Source of the DNA: Rhodopseudomonas boonkerdii
GTDB lineage: Bacteria; Pseudomonadota; Alphaproteobacteria; Rhizobiales; Xanthobacteraceae
Assembly: GCF_021184025.1 (NCBI RefSeq)
Contig: NZ_CP036537.1
Location: 1 to 64,000, forward strand
DNA length: 64,000 nucleotides
Reading direction: 5' to 3'
A program made the translations under genes and the position numbers. Below the pieces are notes generated by a model. The model did no database searches. It saw nothing but the letters and a program-made list of their open reading frames with translations, and had not been told where the DNA came from. This document shows positions 1 through 11,810 of the stretch, in pieces. Position 1 is the stretch's first letter, and every line of letters starts with the position of its first letter.

Positions 1-1431
1 ATGTCGAACATGGAACAGGATCACTGGACTCGCGTGAAGGGCCGTCTGCGCTCGAGCGTCGGCGAGGACGTTTTCTCGAGCTGGTTCGCACGTATGGATC
101 TGGAAGCCGTACAGGACGATTCCGTGCACCTTTCCGTGCCGACCCGCTTTCTGAAGAGCTGGATCCAGGCTCATTATGCCGAGCGTGTACTGGACGCCTG
201 GAAAGCCGAGATGCCCAAGGTGTCGCGCGTCGATCTCTCCGTGCGTTCGGCCATGCGTAATGTGGCCCCGGTCAGGGACATGGCCCCGCAGGCCGAGCCG
301 CGCCGCAACGAGCCGACGAGCAATCGTCCCGCCGCCGAACTGCGCAGCACCGCAACCGCGCCGGTCTCCGCAAGCCATGAAGCGCTCGGTGGCTCACCGC
401 TCGATCCACGCCTGACCTTTGCCAGCTTCGTGCTCGGTCGCGCCAATACGCTCGCGCATGCAGCCGCGCGCCAGGTCGCCGAAGGTCGCCGCGGCGACCC
501 GGTGATGTTCAACCCGCTTTACATCCATGCCGGCGTCGGCCTCGGCAAAACGCATCTGCTGCAGGCGATCACCTGGGCAGGCAATTCCAGCCCTGACCGC
601 AAGGTGCTGTATCTGACTGCCGAGAAATTCATGTACGGCTTCGTTGCCGCGCTGAAGACACAGACGGCGCTCGCCTTCAAGGAAGCGCTGCGCGGCATCG
701 ATGTGCTTGTCATCGACGATCTCCAGTTCCTCCAGGGCAAAACTACTCAGGCCGAGTTTTGTCATACGCTGAATGCACTGATCGATGCCGGGCGCCAGGT
801 GGTGATCGCCGCCGACCGGCCGCCGTCGGATCTGGAAAGCCTCGATGAACGTGTGCGCTCGCGCCTCGCCGGCGGTCTCGTCGTCGAAATGAGCACGCTT
901 GGCGAGGAACTGCGCCTGGGCATTCTGAAATCGCGCGTCGCGGCAGCGCGTGTGCATCACGCCTCGTTCGACGTACCGGAAGCGGTGCTGGAATATCTCG
1001 CGCGCAGCATCACCCACAATGGCCGCGATCTCGAAGGCGCGATCAATCGCCTGCTCGCCCATTCGAAGCTGAATGCCACGGCGGTGACGCTGGAAATGGC
1101 CGAGCGGGAAGTGCGCGATCTCATTCGCCCGATGGAGCCGAAGCGCATCAAGATCGAGGATATCCAGCGCGTCGTAGCGCGGCAGTATAATGTCAGCCGC
1201 TCGGATCTTCTGTCCTCGCGTCGCACCGCCAATGTGGTGCGCCCGCGCCAGGTGGCGATGTATCTGGCCAAGACGCTGACCCTGCGTTCGCTGCCGGAAA
1301 TCGGCCGCCGCTTTGGTGGCCGCGATCACACCACCGTGCTGCACGCCGTTCGCAAGATCGAGGCGCTCGTCGGCAAGGACACAACGCTGCAGGACGAGGT
1401 CGAGAGCCTGAAACGGCAGCTGGCGGAGTAG
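1..1431 (+). CDS. dnaA: Chromosomal replication initiator DnaA
   Basis: DnaA binds DnaA boxes at the origin, melts it and helps load the helicase. The 476-residue product has the family layout: N-terminal domain I (about 1-80), a Pro/Ala/Arg-rich linker (about 85-130), the AAA+ core with Walker A GVGLGKTH at 178-185 and Walker B VLVIDDLQ near 234, and a C-terminal DNA-binding domain with the [11 protein letters not shown] signature. The ATG is base 1 of the window, so its promoter and RBS are not visible and an upstream start cannot be excluded, although the N-terminus looks complete. It leads the dnaA-dnaN-recF order. Confidence 0.97.
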   Translation: MSNMEQDHWTRVKGRLRSSVGEDVFSSWFARMDLEAVQDDSVHLSVPTRFLKSWIQAHYAERVLDAWKAEMPKVSRVDLSVRSAMRNVAPVRDMAPQAEPRRNEPTSNRPAAELRSTATAPVSASHEALGGSPLDPRLTFASFVLGRANTLAHAAARQVAEGRRGDPVMFNPLYIHAGVGLGKTHLLQAITWAGNSSPDRKVLYLTAEKFMYGFVAALKTQTALAFKEALRGIDVLVIDDLQFLQGKTTQAEFCHTLNALIDAGRQVVIAADRPPSDLESLDERVRSRLAGGLVVEMSTLGEELRLGILKSRVAAARVHHASFDVPEAVLEYLARSITHNGRDLEGAINRLLAHSKLNATAVTLEMAEREVRDLIRPMEPKRIKIEDIQRVVARQYNVSRSDLLSSRRTANVVRPRQVAMYLAKTLTLRSLPEIGRRFGGRDHTTVLHAVRKIEALVGKDTTLQDEVESLKRQLAE

Positions 1432-1443
1432 CCGCTTGAGGAT

Positions 1444-1480
1444 CGTAGCCCGGACGGAACGCCATGAAATCCGGGCTACG
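1444..1480. repeat. Intergenic palindrome (REP-like) after dnaA
   Basis: A perfect 11-bp inverted repeat, cgtagcccgga (1444-1454) and tccgggctacg (1470-1480), flanks a 15-base loop. It starts 13 bases after the dnaA stop. The gtagcccgga-type arm resembles repetitive extragenic palindromes common in Bradyrhizobium relatives. It could fold in the dnaA transcript, but no T-run follows, so I do not call it an intrinsic terminator. Confidence 0.6.
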
Positions 1481-1646
1481 CATGCGCATGGGGAATGACG
1501 ACACCCGTGTGACCATAAACGTGGGGAGGTGCACAGCAATTCATCCCCAAATCTCTTGCACTTCCCGCGCTTTACCGTCACCTTGCGGTCCCCGCGGCGC
1601 TCTTCCGGCTGCCCGGAACTCCCATCGGTAATCGGGCGGATTTACT

Positions 1647-2765
1647 ATGAAGGTCACGGTCGAACGCGCGCAGCTCCTCAAGTCGCTCAGCCACGTCCAT
1701 CGTGTGGTTGAGCGCCGGAACACGATTCCGATCCTCGGCAACGTACTGATCCGTGCCGAAAATGCCCGCCTTTCGCTCAAGGCCACCGACCTCGATCTCG
1801 AAGTCACCGAGACGCTCGCTGCCGAAACCGGCACGGCTGGCTCCACCACCGTTCCCGCCCACATGTTCTACGACATCGTCCGCAAGCTGCCGGATGGTTC
1901 GCAGATCGTGCTCGAGGCCGACGGCGATCGCTCGGTCATGGCCATTCGCGCCGGCCGCTCGCGTTTCACGCTGCAGACGCTGCCGGAGAATGATTTTCCG
2001 GATCTGGCAGCGGGCGAAATGACGCACTCGTTCGCGCTGCCGGCCGCCGACATCAAACGCTTGATCGACCGCACCCAATTCGCGATTTCGACGGAAGAGA
2101 CCCGCTATTACCTGAATGGCATCTATCTCCACGCCGCAGGCACAGACGCCGCAGCGACTCTGCGCGGCGTCGCCACCGACGGCCACCGTCTGGCGCAGAT
2201 CGACCTCAAGCAGCCGAAAGGTGCCGAGGGCATGCCGGGCGTGATCGTGCCACGCAAGACCGTCGGCGAAGTGCAGCGCCTAATCGAGGACACCGAAGCC
2301 GAGATCACCGTTGAACTGTCGCAGGGCAAGATCCGCTTCACCCTTGGCAATGTGGTGCTGACCTCGAAACTGATCGACGGCACATTCCCTGATTATGGCC
2401 GCGTAATCCCGCAGAACAACGACAAGGAACTGGTGATCGACAAGAAGGATTTCGAGAATGCGGTGGACCGCGTCTCGACGATCTCCAGCGAACGGGGCCG
2501 CGCCGTGAAGCTGGCGCTGTCGGCCGGAAAGCTGGTCCTGTCCGTCACCAATCCGGATTCGGGCAGTGCAACGGAAGAGCTCGAGGTTGAATATGCCTCG
2601 GACGCGCTCGATATCGGCTTCAACTCGCGCTACCTGCTGGACATCGCCGCGCAGATCGAAGGCGAAGTCGCCGTGTTGCGGCTGGCAGACCCGGGTTCGC
2701 CCACGCTGGTCCAGGACAAGGACAATAAGGGCGCGCTGTATGTGCTGATGCCGATGCGGGTGTGA
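1647..2765 (+). CDS. dnaN: DNA polymerase III sliding clamp, beta subunit
   Basis: The beta clamp encircles DNA and tethers DNA polymerase III and other replication or repair proteins. The 372-residue product has the normal length and family sequence, beginning MKVTVERAQLLKSLSHV and ending in the conserved YVLMPMRV, which helps form the protein-binding pocket. Three repeated clamp domains of about 120 residues are expected. It lies 215 bases downstream of dnaA on the same strand; the gap holds a REP-like palindrome and probably a separate promoter. Confidence 0.97.
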   Translation: MKVTVERAQLLKSLSHVHRVVERRNTIPILGNVLIRAENARLSLKATDLDLEVTETLAAETGTAGSTTVPAHMFYDIVRKLPDGSQIVLEADGDRSVMAIRAGRSRFTLQTLPENDFPDLAAGEMTHSFALPAADIKRLIDRTQFAISTEETRYYLNGIYLHAAGTDAAATLRGVATDGHRLAQIDLKQPKGAEGMPGVIVPRKTVGEVQRLIEDTEAEITVELSQGKIRFTLGNVVLTSKLIDGTFPDYGRVIPQNNDKELVIDKKDFENAVDRVSTISSERGRAVKLALSAGKLVLSVTNPDSGSATEELEVEYASDALDIGFNSRYLLDIAAQIEGEVAVLRLADPGSPTLVQDKDNKGALYVLMPMRV

Positions 2766-2883
2766 CGCTGCGCAAAGAGAATGCTGTTGTCGTCACCCGG
2801 TCGTGCGCGCAATACGCGCCGGGATCGGGATGACCCAGTAAACATTGACAACTCTGCGGTACACCGGCTCCGGCGTTTGCTGG

Positions 2884-2906
2884 ATCGCCCGGACCAGCCG
2901 GGCGAT
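2884..2906. repeat. Intergenic palindrome between dnaN and recF
   Basis: A perfect 9-bp inverted repeat, atcgcccgg (2884-2892) and ccgggcgat (2898-2906), has a 5-base loop. A second, imperfect stem lies at about 2791-2834. Both sit in the 196-base dnaN-recF gap. The gatcgcccgg/ccgggcgat pattern is typical of intergenic palindromes in this bacterial group. There is no T-run, so this is a repeat rather than a clear terminator. Confidence 0.55.
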
Positions 2907-2961
2907 GGCAGGACGAGCTTGGGGCTCACAGATCCATTTGCACTGAGTCCCATCATTACCC

Positions 2962-4098
2962 ATGACCGCCTCCCGTATCCATCGCCTCTCCCTCGCCAAT
3001 TTCCGCTCCTATCGCGCGGCGTCGCTGGAGACGTCGGCGGACATGGTGGCGCTGGTCGGCCCCAATGGCGCCGGCAAGACCAATTGCATCGAGGCGATCT
3101 CGTTTCTTTCACCCGGCCGCGGACTGCGACGCGCCACACTGGAAGATGTCGCCAACAAGGACGGTGACGGCTCGTGGGCCGTTTCGGCGACGGTTGAGGG
3201 CGAAGTGGGCCTCGCGACCCTTGGAACGGGCATCGATCCCCCGATCGAAGGCGTATCAAACTCCCGGCGCTGCCGGATCGACCGTGAGCCGGTGGGCTCA
3301 GCGGCCGCGTTCGGCGACCACCTGCGCATGGTGTGGCTGACACCGGCAATGGACCAGTTGTTCATGGGCGCCGCCTCGGAACGGCGGCGCTTCTTCGACC
3401 GGCTGGTACTGGCCATCGACAAGGATCACAGCAGCCGCGTCTCCGCACTGGAACGCAGCCTGCGTTCGCGCAATCGCCTGCTCGAGGAGCGCAGCAACGA
3501 CGGACATTGGCTCGACGCGGTCGAGCGCGAGACGGCAGAACTCGCAGTGGCTGTAGCGGCGATGCGCAGCGAGACGGTAACGCGGCTTGCCGCAATGCTG
3601 CATGCTCGCGGGGAAGCGTCCGCCTTCCCGTCGGCAATCGTTTCACTCGACGGATGGATGGAGCAGGCGCTTCGCAGCGAGCCGGCAACAGCGGTAGAAG
3701 ATCGCTACCGCGCCGTTCTGCGCGATAACCGCCCGCGCGATGCCGCCGCCGGCCGCACACTGGACGGTCCGCATCTCACCGACCTGCAGGTAATCTACGC
3801 ACCGAAAAACATGCCGGCACGCGATGCCTCCACCGGCGAACAGAAAGCTCTGCTGATCGGCCTGATCCTCGCCCATGCCACTCTGGTGGCGGAGATGACC
3901 GGCATCACGCCGCTGCTGCTGCTGGACGAAATCGTGGCGCATCTGGACCCCGACCGTCGCAAGTCGCTGTTCGGCGAGCTCGCGACCCTTGGTGCGCAGG
4001 TCTGGATGACCGGCGCCGACCCCGCGGCCTTCATCGATATCGGGCCGATGGGCGAACTGTTCGATGTCGTGCAGGGACGCATCGCACGACGCGGTTGA
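2962..4098 (+). CDS. recF: DNA replication and repair protein RecF
   Basis: RecF is an SMC-like ATPase that works with RecO and RecR to load RecA at gapped DNA. The 378-residue product has Walker A GPNGAGKTN at 33-41 and a late Walker B/D-loop LLLLDEIVAHLDPDRR, the usual RecF arrangement, and the usual length. Its position after dnaN is classic. It is separated from gyrB by an inserted membrane protein gene. Confidence 0.95.
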   Translation: MTASRIHRLSLANFRSYRAASLETSADMVALVGPNGAGKTNCIEAISFLSPGRGLRRATLEDVANKDGDGSWAVSATVEGEVGLATLGTGIDPPIEGVSNSRRCRIDREPVGSAAAFGDHLRMVWLTPAMDQLFMGAASERRRFFDRLVLAIDKDHSSRVSALERSLRSRNRLLEERSNDGHWLDAVERETAELAVAVAAMRSETVTRLAAMLHARGEASAFPSAIVSLDGWMEQALRSEPATAVEDRYRAVLRDNRPRDAAAGRTLDGPHLTDLQVIYAPKNMPARDASTGEQKALLIGLILAHATLVAEMTGITPLLLLDEIVAHLDPDRRKSLFGELATLGAQVWMTGADPAAFIDIGPMGELFDVVQGRIARRG

Positions 4099-4176
4099 GT
4101 GCCATCTGCCCTCATCCTGCGGCCATGATCGATCATCGCTTGCCGCCCATTCCGCATCGCTGCAAGCTATGCTGCG

Positions 4177-5328
4177 ATGCTGACCTTTCTCTTCCTTCAT
4201 CTCGCGCAGATCGCGAGCGCTTTCTGGACCGAGCTGCGCACGCTGCCTAAACCCGGCCCGCGCATGATCGACGAAATCGAATGCGCGCTCTCGGTGCTGC
4301 TTGCAATTCTGATCTCGCACCAGATCGGCGCCGAGAATGTCGGCTGGGCCGCTTTCTCCGGCTATATGGTGATGCGTTCACATGTGGCCGAAAGCTTTGC
4401 CCGCGGCGTGCTGCGTGTGATCGGCACGCTGATCGGCGCCGGAGGCGCGCTTTTGCTGGCACCATTTCTGCTGCCGTCAACGCTCCTGCTGAGTCTGGGC
4501 TTGATGGTCTGGGGCGGCGTCACGCTCTATTTCGCCATTGTCGGCAAGCGCGCCTACGCCTGGCTGTTCACGGGCCTGACCTTTCTCATGGTCCTGATCG
4601 AAGCCATGGAACATGCGAACGAGCCGATCCGGCGCTTCGCCACAACGCGCGTCCTGGAAGTGCTGGCTGGCACCATCGCCTGCGTCATCGTCAGCGCGAT
4701 CTCGACCTGGACGATCCGGCGCCGGCTGCCCAACCCGGATCAGAACCTGCGCGCCAAGCCGGTCGGCTTGCCAGCCAAGCAATGGCAGGCAACGGTGGCA
4801 CGCCACGCGCTCACCGGCGCGATCGCGCTGGCGTTAATTCCCGCGGTCTGGCTTGCCTTCGGCATTCCGGAACTCAGCCAATCCGCTATCACGATCTTCG
4901 CTGTCATGCTGGTGCCAGCCGCCGCGCTGGCTGGCGGCATCCTGAGCCCGGTGTCATCTCGCGTGATGCAGCGGCTGGTCGGGTGTCTCGTAGGCGGCTT
5001 CCTCGGCGGTGCGATCCTGCTGCTGAGCCAGCACTCTCCCACCGCCATGACCATCGGCCTCGTGCTCGGCATCATCATCGGCCGCCATATCGAGAATGGG
5101 CCAGCCTCCATGAGCTATGCGGGCCTGCAATTCGTGCTCGCCTTCGTCGTGGTGCTGGTGCCCGACAATTACGCCAATGCGGCCCTGCAGCCCGGCTATG
5201 AACGGCTGCTCGGCATCCTTTTCGGCATGGTGCTGCTGGAGCCCGTGGTGCTTGCCGCGCACCTGATCGCACGGCGCGGAGGCCGCAAGGAACCGCGAAA
5301 TCCGGCGCCAGAAGGAGCCGGACATTAG
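4177..5328 (+). CDS. FUSC-family membrane protein (putative aromatic-acid exporter type)
   Basis: The product has 383 residues with two blocks of hydrophobic segments (about 30-165 and 210-365) separated by a short charged stretch, as in FUSC / aromatic acid exporter relatives. Such proteins sit in the inner membrane and may export aromatic or other organic acids; the substrate here cannot be read from sequence. The ATG at 4177 has no strong RBS, and a later ATG at 4264 (MIDEIECALS) is possible. It lies 78 bases after recF and interrupts the recF-gyrB neighbourhood, so it may be co-transcribed with replication genes without sharing their function. Confidence 0.7.
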   Translation: MLTFLFLHLAQIASAFWTELRTLPKPGPRMIDEIECALSVLLAILISHQIGAENVGWAAFSGYMVMRSHVAESFARGVLRVIGTLIGAGGALLLAPFLLPSTLLLSLGLMVWGGVTLYFAIVGKRAYAWLFTGLTFLMVLIEAMEHANEPIRRFATTRVLEVLAGTIACVIVSAISTWTIRRRLPNPDQNLRAKPVGLPAKQWQATVARHALTGAIALALIPAVWLAFGIPELSQSAITIFAVMLVPAAALAGGILSPVSSRVMQRLVGCLVGGFLGGAILLLSQHSPTAMTIGLVLGIIIGRHIENGPASMSYAGLQFVLAFVVVLVPDNYANAALQPGYERLLGILFGMVLLEPVVLAAHLIARRGGRKEPRNPAPEGAGH

Positions 5329-5466
5329 CGTTTTGCCACGCTCGGAATCCGACTTCCAAAACAGCCGTTCAACGGCTTGAAAATCTGCCTGAAAACCTCA
5401 TCTATTCAACAGCTTGCTGCGCATGACTTTGCGCTAGTTTCGATGCCGGTTTCGTGGCACAAATAG

Positions 5467-7962
<2,496 letters not shown>

Positions 7963-8089
7963 ACGAGATAAGACAGGCACATTCAACCAGCGCAATGCCA
8001 TTCTGGTTAAAGACATGACAGCGTGGATCTGCGCAAACATTGCCCGCAGTAACAGGCTAGCTAAAGCCCAAGATAACTTCGGAAGATAA

Positions 8090-8608
8090 CTACGGTTCTG
8101 AACGCTCGTTCGAGACCAAGAGTTTTCGCAACAAGCGCGTCAAGGTCTTGCGCTCACTATCTGTCAGCACGGCATCGACCGAGCGTGAAAGCTTGAAATG
8201 CCGCGCGATCGCTTTGTCTACTGCACTTCGGCCCTTGGCCGTCAGTGTGATCCGCGCTCCGCGGCCATCATCGGGATCCTGACGCCTGATGATAAAGCCG
8301 TCCTGTTCGGCACGGCGCAGTCGTGCTGTGAGCCCTCCCGACGACAGCAGGCACTCGGCATAGAGATCTGTGGGACGCACGCCGCTGCTGCTCTCTGCCT
8401 CCCGGCGATAAATCGTCAGCAGCAGGTCGAACAGCTCCCAGTTGAAGCCCTGCTCCTGCAGCGCCGGCTCGATGGCACTGCGCATATGCACCGACAGTCG
8501 CATGATCCGACCGACGACGTCGAGATGGCCCGCGTCGAGGTCGGGGCGGCGACGAAGCCAGCCTGCGATGATCTGATCAATCGAATCGTTGCTCATAAAG
8601 CGAAGCAT
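8090..8608 (-). CDS. MarR-family transcriptional regulator
   Basis: The product is 172 residues with a winged helix-turn-helix of MarR type (GVRPTDLYAECLLSSGGLTARLRR, then a wing with DPDDGRGARITLT), flanked by dimerisation helices. MarR proteins bind palindromic operators and release them on binding small, often phenolic, ligands. It is transcribed away from a RidA-like gene and ABC importer, the likely targets. The start is uncertain: ATGs at 8608 and 8596 are in frame and neither has a clear RBS. A 7-bp inverted repeat overlaps the first. Confidence 0.85.
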   Translation of the reverse strand: MLRFMSNDSIDQIIAGWLRRRPDLDAGHLDVVGRIMRLSVHMRSAIEPALQEQGFNWELFDLLLTIYRREAESSSGVRPTDLYAECLLSSGGLTARLRRAEQDGFIIRRQDPDDGRGARITLTAKGRSAVDKAIARHFKLSRSVDAVLTDSERKTLTRLLRKLLVSNERSEP

Positions 8609-8634
8609 ATAGGCATATCGCCCGGAATATATGC
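8605..8634. promoter_or_regulatory. Inverted repeat at the MarR gene start
   Basis: The arms gcatata (8605-8611) and tatatgc (8628-8634) are perfect inverted repeats 16 bases apart, in an AT-rich pocket overlapping the first possible ATG of the MarR gene. Placement suggests autoregulation, but MarR operators usually have closer half-sites, so this is tentative. Confidence 0.35.
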
Positions 8635-8675
8635 AAGCTCGCCGACGGTGACTTAAACACGCTTACCTTTGCCAA

Positions 8676-8690
8676 AAGATATTTTATCTT
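8676..8690. promoter_or_regulatory. Candidate MarR operator upstream of the ridA-like gene
   Basis: A perfect 15-base palindrome, aagata-ttt-tatctt, lies in the MarR/RidA divergent region about 80 bases before the RidA ATG. Size, symmetry and AT content fit a MarR dimer site. The following cttgactc could serve as a -35 region, which would place the palindrome at the promoter. Confidence 0.45.
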
Positions 8691-8771
8691 GACTCAAAGA
8701 CAATCTGCCATCACGCTCGACCTCGATTAAGCAGGCAGCCGACAGGTTGTCCGGTACCCGAGGATAATACG

Positions 8772-9236
8772 ATGACAGCCAAGCCGGCCTTTGCGACCTC
8801 TCCAAGCAATCAGCATGTCAAGGAAATCCAGACGCAGCCGGAGCGGAAACCGGACATGCCCTATGCGCCTGCGATTCGTGTCGAAGTCCCATGCGGCATG
8901 CTCTTCATCTCCGGAGCCACGCCATCGCCGCTCTATCACAAGCATCCGCATGTGCTTGAAGAGCACGACCATCCCAACTCGATCGAAGAACAGACCCATC
9001 GCGCCATGAAGACGATCCAGTCGATCCTCGATCACGAAGGGTTGGCCTGGACCGACATCGTCAAGGTGACGAAGTACCTCACCGACATCCGTGACCAGGA
9101 CGGCATGGTGAAGGTGATGAAGGAATATTTCGGCGATTGGACGCCGGCCAGCACCACCATCTGCATCAACCAGCTTTCGACCCAGGGCGCCCGTGTCGAA
9201 CTCGACATGATCGCCGCCATCCCCCCGGGAAAGTAA
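8772..9236 (+). CDS. RidA/YjgF family protein
   Basis: RidA-family proteins are trimeric; the founding members hydrolyse reactive enamine/imine intermediates. This 154-residue product has the fold's typical elements: GMLFISGATP, then TIQSILDHEGLAWTDIVKVTKYLTD, and the C-terminal ARVELDMIA with the conserved Arg. It is longer at the N-terminus (about 25 residues) than minimal RidA. A gagga RBS precedes the ATG. It lies 49 bases before a sugar-type ABC importer and is probably in the same operon, which suggests a role in catabolism of the imported compound rather than housekeeping RidA. Confidence 0.85.
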   Translation: MTAKPAFATSPSNQHVKEIQTQPERKPDMPYAPAIRVEVPCGMLFISGATPSPLYHKHPHVLEEHDHPNSIEEQTHRAMKTIQSILDHEGLAWTDIVKVTKYLTDIRDQDGMVKVMKEYFGDWTPASTTICINQLSTQGARVELDMIAAIPPGK

Positions 9237-9285
9237 CCGACTCCCGCCCGGCCCCGGGGTCCCGGGCCGAACGAGGCCGACAACG

Positions 9286-10836
9286 ATGCACGGCACCGAC
9301 ATTCGAGATACACAGGAAGATCGCGCGCTGGATGCGGCGGCAACAGGCGCTGCATCCGCGCCGCTGCTGCATCTGAATGCGATCGACAAATCCTTCCCCG
9401 GCGTGCATGCGCTGAAAGGTGTGTCGCTCGACATTCACGCCGGCGAGGTCCACGTCATACTCGGCCAGAACGGCGCCGGAAAATCAACCCTGATCAAGGT
9501 GCTCTACGGTGCCTATGCCGCCGATAGCGGTCATATCGAGCTCGAAGGCCGACCAGTCGTCATTTCGAGACCAGCGGATGCAAGCGCGCTCGGCATTGCC
9601 GTCATCTTCCAGGAATTCTCGCTCGTCCCCTATCTCAACATCGCGCAGAACATTTTTCTCGGCCGCGAAGGCGTATTCAGCCGCTTCGGCTTCATCGACT
9701 CGGCAGCCATGCATGCCGCGGCGCACGTCATCCTCGACGACCTCGGGCTCGACTACAACACCCACGCCTTTGCTGCCGAACTTGGTGTGGCACAGCAGCA
9801 GATGGTGGAAATCGCCAAAGCATTGTCGCAGAACGCGCGGGTGCTGGTGATGGACGAGCCGACCGCCGCAATCTCGGAGCGGGAATCCGAACGCCTGTTC
9901 CAGACAATTGCCCGGTTGACCGGACGCGGTGTTGCGATCGTCTATATCTCCCATCGCATGAAGGAAGTGCAGATGCTCGGAGATCGCGTCACGATCCTGC
10001 GCGATGGTGCCGTGGTGACTAGCATCCTGCGCGGTGAGATGAGTCAGGCCGGAATGGTCGGCGCGATGATCGGCCGTAGCTCCGGCTCGCAATTTGTGCG
10101 GACACCACGCCCAGCCGGCGAGCCTATCCTGTCCGCGACGAACATCAGCACAGCGAAACTGTCCGATATTTCCATCGAGATCCGTGCCGGCGAAGTCGTG
10201 GGGCTGGCGGGCCTTGTCGGATCCGGACGAACCGAGGTCGCACGTGCCGTGTTTGGTGCCGATCCGATCACGAGCGGCGAGATCGCCTTGCGGGGAACAC
10301 CGGTGCCCTCGGCGCTCGACGCACGCGTGCGAGCCGGCATGGCGCTGCTGCCCGAGGACCGCAAGCAAGAAGGCCTAGCACTCCCGCTCGACATTCGCGA
10401 CAATGCCACCGTCGCATCGCTGTGGCGCAGCTTCACCTCCGGCTGGTTTTCCCCAGCCGTGGCTGAGCGCAACACCGGTCGGCTGATCTCGCAGTTGGCC
10501 ATCGCCGCCCACGGCACCCGCCAGACTGTCCGCACGCTCAGCGGTGGCAATCAGCAGAAAGTCGTGCTGGCGAAATGGCTCGCAGCCGGGGCGACTTTGT
10601 TTTTGCTCGACGAGCCAACGCGCGGCGTCGATGTCGGCGCGAAGGCTGAGATCTATCGCCTGATCGATCAACTGGTTGATGGTGGCGCCGGTGTCGTCGT
10701 CATCAGCTCGGAACTGCCAGAACTCGTGCAGCTATGCGACCGCGCCTATATCATGCGCGACCACCGCATTGTTGGTCATCTCGCAGGCGACGGGTTGACG
10801 GAACGGGCCATCCTCGAACTTGCGGTGCACCAATGA
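9286..10836 (+). CDS. Ribose-type ABC importer, duplicated ATP-binding protein
   Basis: The 516-residue product is a fused double ABC ATPase of the RbsA/MglA class. The first half has Walker A GQNGAGKST (60-68) and Walker B VLVMDEPTAA. The second half has a degenerate P-loop region (GLVGSGRTE), a good signature LSGGNQQKV, and Walker B LFLLDEPTRG, the usual asymmetry. It powers the two permeases encoded just downstream. An acgagg RBS precedes the ATG, and the stop codon overlaps the next start (ATGA). The substrate is probably a sugar or related small polar molecule. Confidence 0.93.
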   Translation: MHGTDIRDTQEDRALDAAATGAASAPLLHLNAIDKSFPGVHALKGVSLDIHAGEVHVILGQNGAGKSTLIKVLYGAYAADSGHIELEGRPVVISRPADASALGIAVIFQEFSLVPYLNIAQNIFLGREGVFSRFGFIDSAAMHAAAHVILDDLGLDYNTHAFAAELGVAQQQMVEIAKALSQNARVLVMDEPTAAISERESERLFQTIARLTGRGVAIVYISHRMKEVQMLGDRVTILRDGAVVTSILRGEMSQAGMVGAMIGRSSGSQFVRTPRPAGEPILSATNISTAKLSDISIEIRAGEVVGLAGLVGSGRTEVARAVFGADPITSGEIALRGTPVPSALDARVRAGMALLPEDRKQEGLALPLDIRDNATVASLWRSFTSGWFSPAVAERNTGRLISQLAIAAHGTRQTVRTLSGGNQQKVVLAKWLAAGATLFLLDEPTRGVDVGAKAEIYRLIDQLVDGGAGVVVISSELPELVQLCDRAYIMRDHRIVGHLAGDGLTERAILELAVHQ

Positions 10837-11810
10837 GTGTAGTGAGCCAGCCAGCGCAAGCGCCCGGCCTTGCGTTTCGCCTTAGCAGCATCCCCGGCGC
10901 CGGCGTCCTGCTCGTGCTGATGCTGGTGCTGTTCACGATCGCCAATCCGCGCTTCGTATCCCAGACTAACCTCGTCAATGTGGGTCTGCAGACTTCGCTG
11001 CTGCTGATGATCGCCCTGCCCATGACGCTCATCATTCTCACTGAAGGCCTTGACTTGTCGGCTGGCGCGCTGCTCGGACTGAGCGGCGTGATCGTGGCCG
11101 AGGCGTTGTTGGCCGGCTGGGGCATATTCACCTCCTGCGCGATCGCAATTGTGATCAGCATCGCATTCGGCGTACTCAACGGCTTCCTGATTGCGTATCT
11201 GACGCTCCCTGCATTCGTGGTCACCCTCGGCACGATGGGACTGATGCAGGGCATCGCCCTGGTCATGACCAATGGCGACCCGGTCGGCGGCTTTACGCCG
11301 GCCATCGAGACCTTTTACCGGTCGCAGTTGGGTTTCATCCCAACCCCCATCATCGTTGCCATCATTCTCTACCTCGCGCTCTGGGTGCTGTTGTACCGGA
11401 CGCGGATCGGCAACTACGTGGTTGCGGTCGGTGGCAACAAGGACGCGCTGCGTCTCGCCGGCATCCGCGCCGATCTGGTGCACCTCGCCGTCTACGTGTT
11501 CGGCAGCGCGATCGTCGGTCTGTCCGCGGTGCTACTGATCGGACGCACCAATTCGGCGCATCCGACCGTGGGCATCGGTATGGAATTCGAGGCGATCGCC
11601 GCGGTGGTGCTCGGCGGCACGTCGTTCGAAAAAGGCCAGGGCTGGCTGTTTGGTGCGGTCCTCGGCGCGCTGGCCATTACCGTATTGCGCAACGGGCTCA
11701 ACATTCTGTCCATCGACTCCTCGCTGCAGGTGGTCTGTATCGGCATCCTCCTCATCCTAGCTCTGTTGATCGACCAACGGCGTAAGCAATTCCTGAGGCA
11801 GGCAGCATGA
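10833..11810 (+). CDS. Ribose-type ABC importer permease 1
   Basis: This is a 325-residue inner-membrane permease of the BPD_transp_2 (RbsC-like) family with about eight to ten hydrophobic segments and family motifs such as LTEGLDLSAGALLGLSG and AAVVLGGTSFEKGQG. I chose the ATG at 10833, which forms an ATGA overlap with the ATPase stop; a longer reading from 10734 would run inside the ATPase gene and adds a non-hydrophobic tail with no homology. Its own stop overlaps the next permease, again as ATGA. Confidence 0.92.
   Translation: MSVVSQPAQAPGLAFRLSSIPGAGVLLVLMLVLFTIANPRFVSQTNLVNVGLQTSLLLMIALPMTLIILTEGLDLSAGALLGLSGVIVAEALLAGWGIFTSCAIAIVISIAFGVLNGFLIAYLTLPAFVVTLGTMGLMQGIALVMTNGDPVGGFTPAIETFYRSQLGFIPTPIIVAIILYLALWVLLYRTRIGNYVVAVGGNKDALRLAGIRADLVHLAVYVFGSAIVGLSAVLLIGRTNSAHPTVGIGMEFEAIAAVVLGGTSFEKGQGWLFGAVLGALAITVLRNGLNILSIDSSLQVVCIGILLILALLIDQRRKQFLRQAA

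Noticed and set aside
394..1581. 395-codon open frame on the minus strand across dnaA
   Set aside because: It is antisense to dnaA, His/Arg-rich with no recognisable family; a shadow of the high-GC coding strand.
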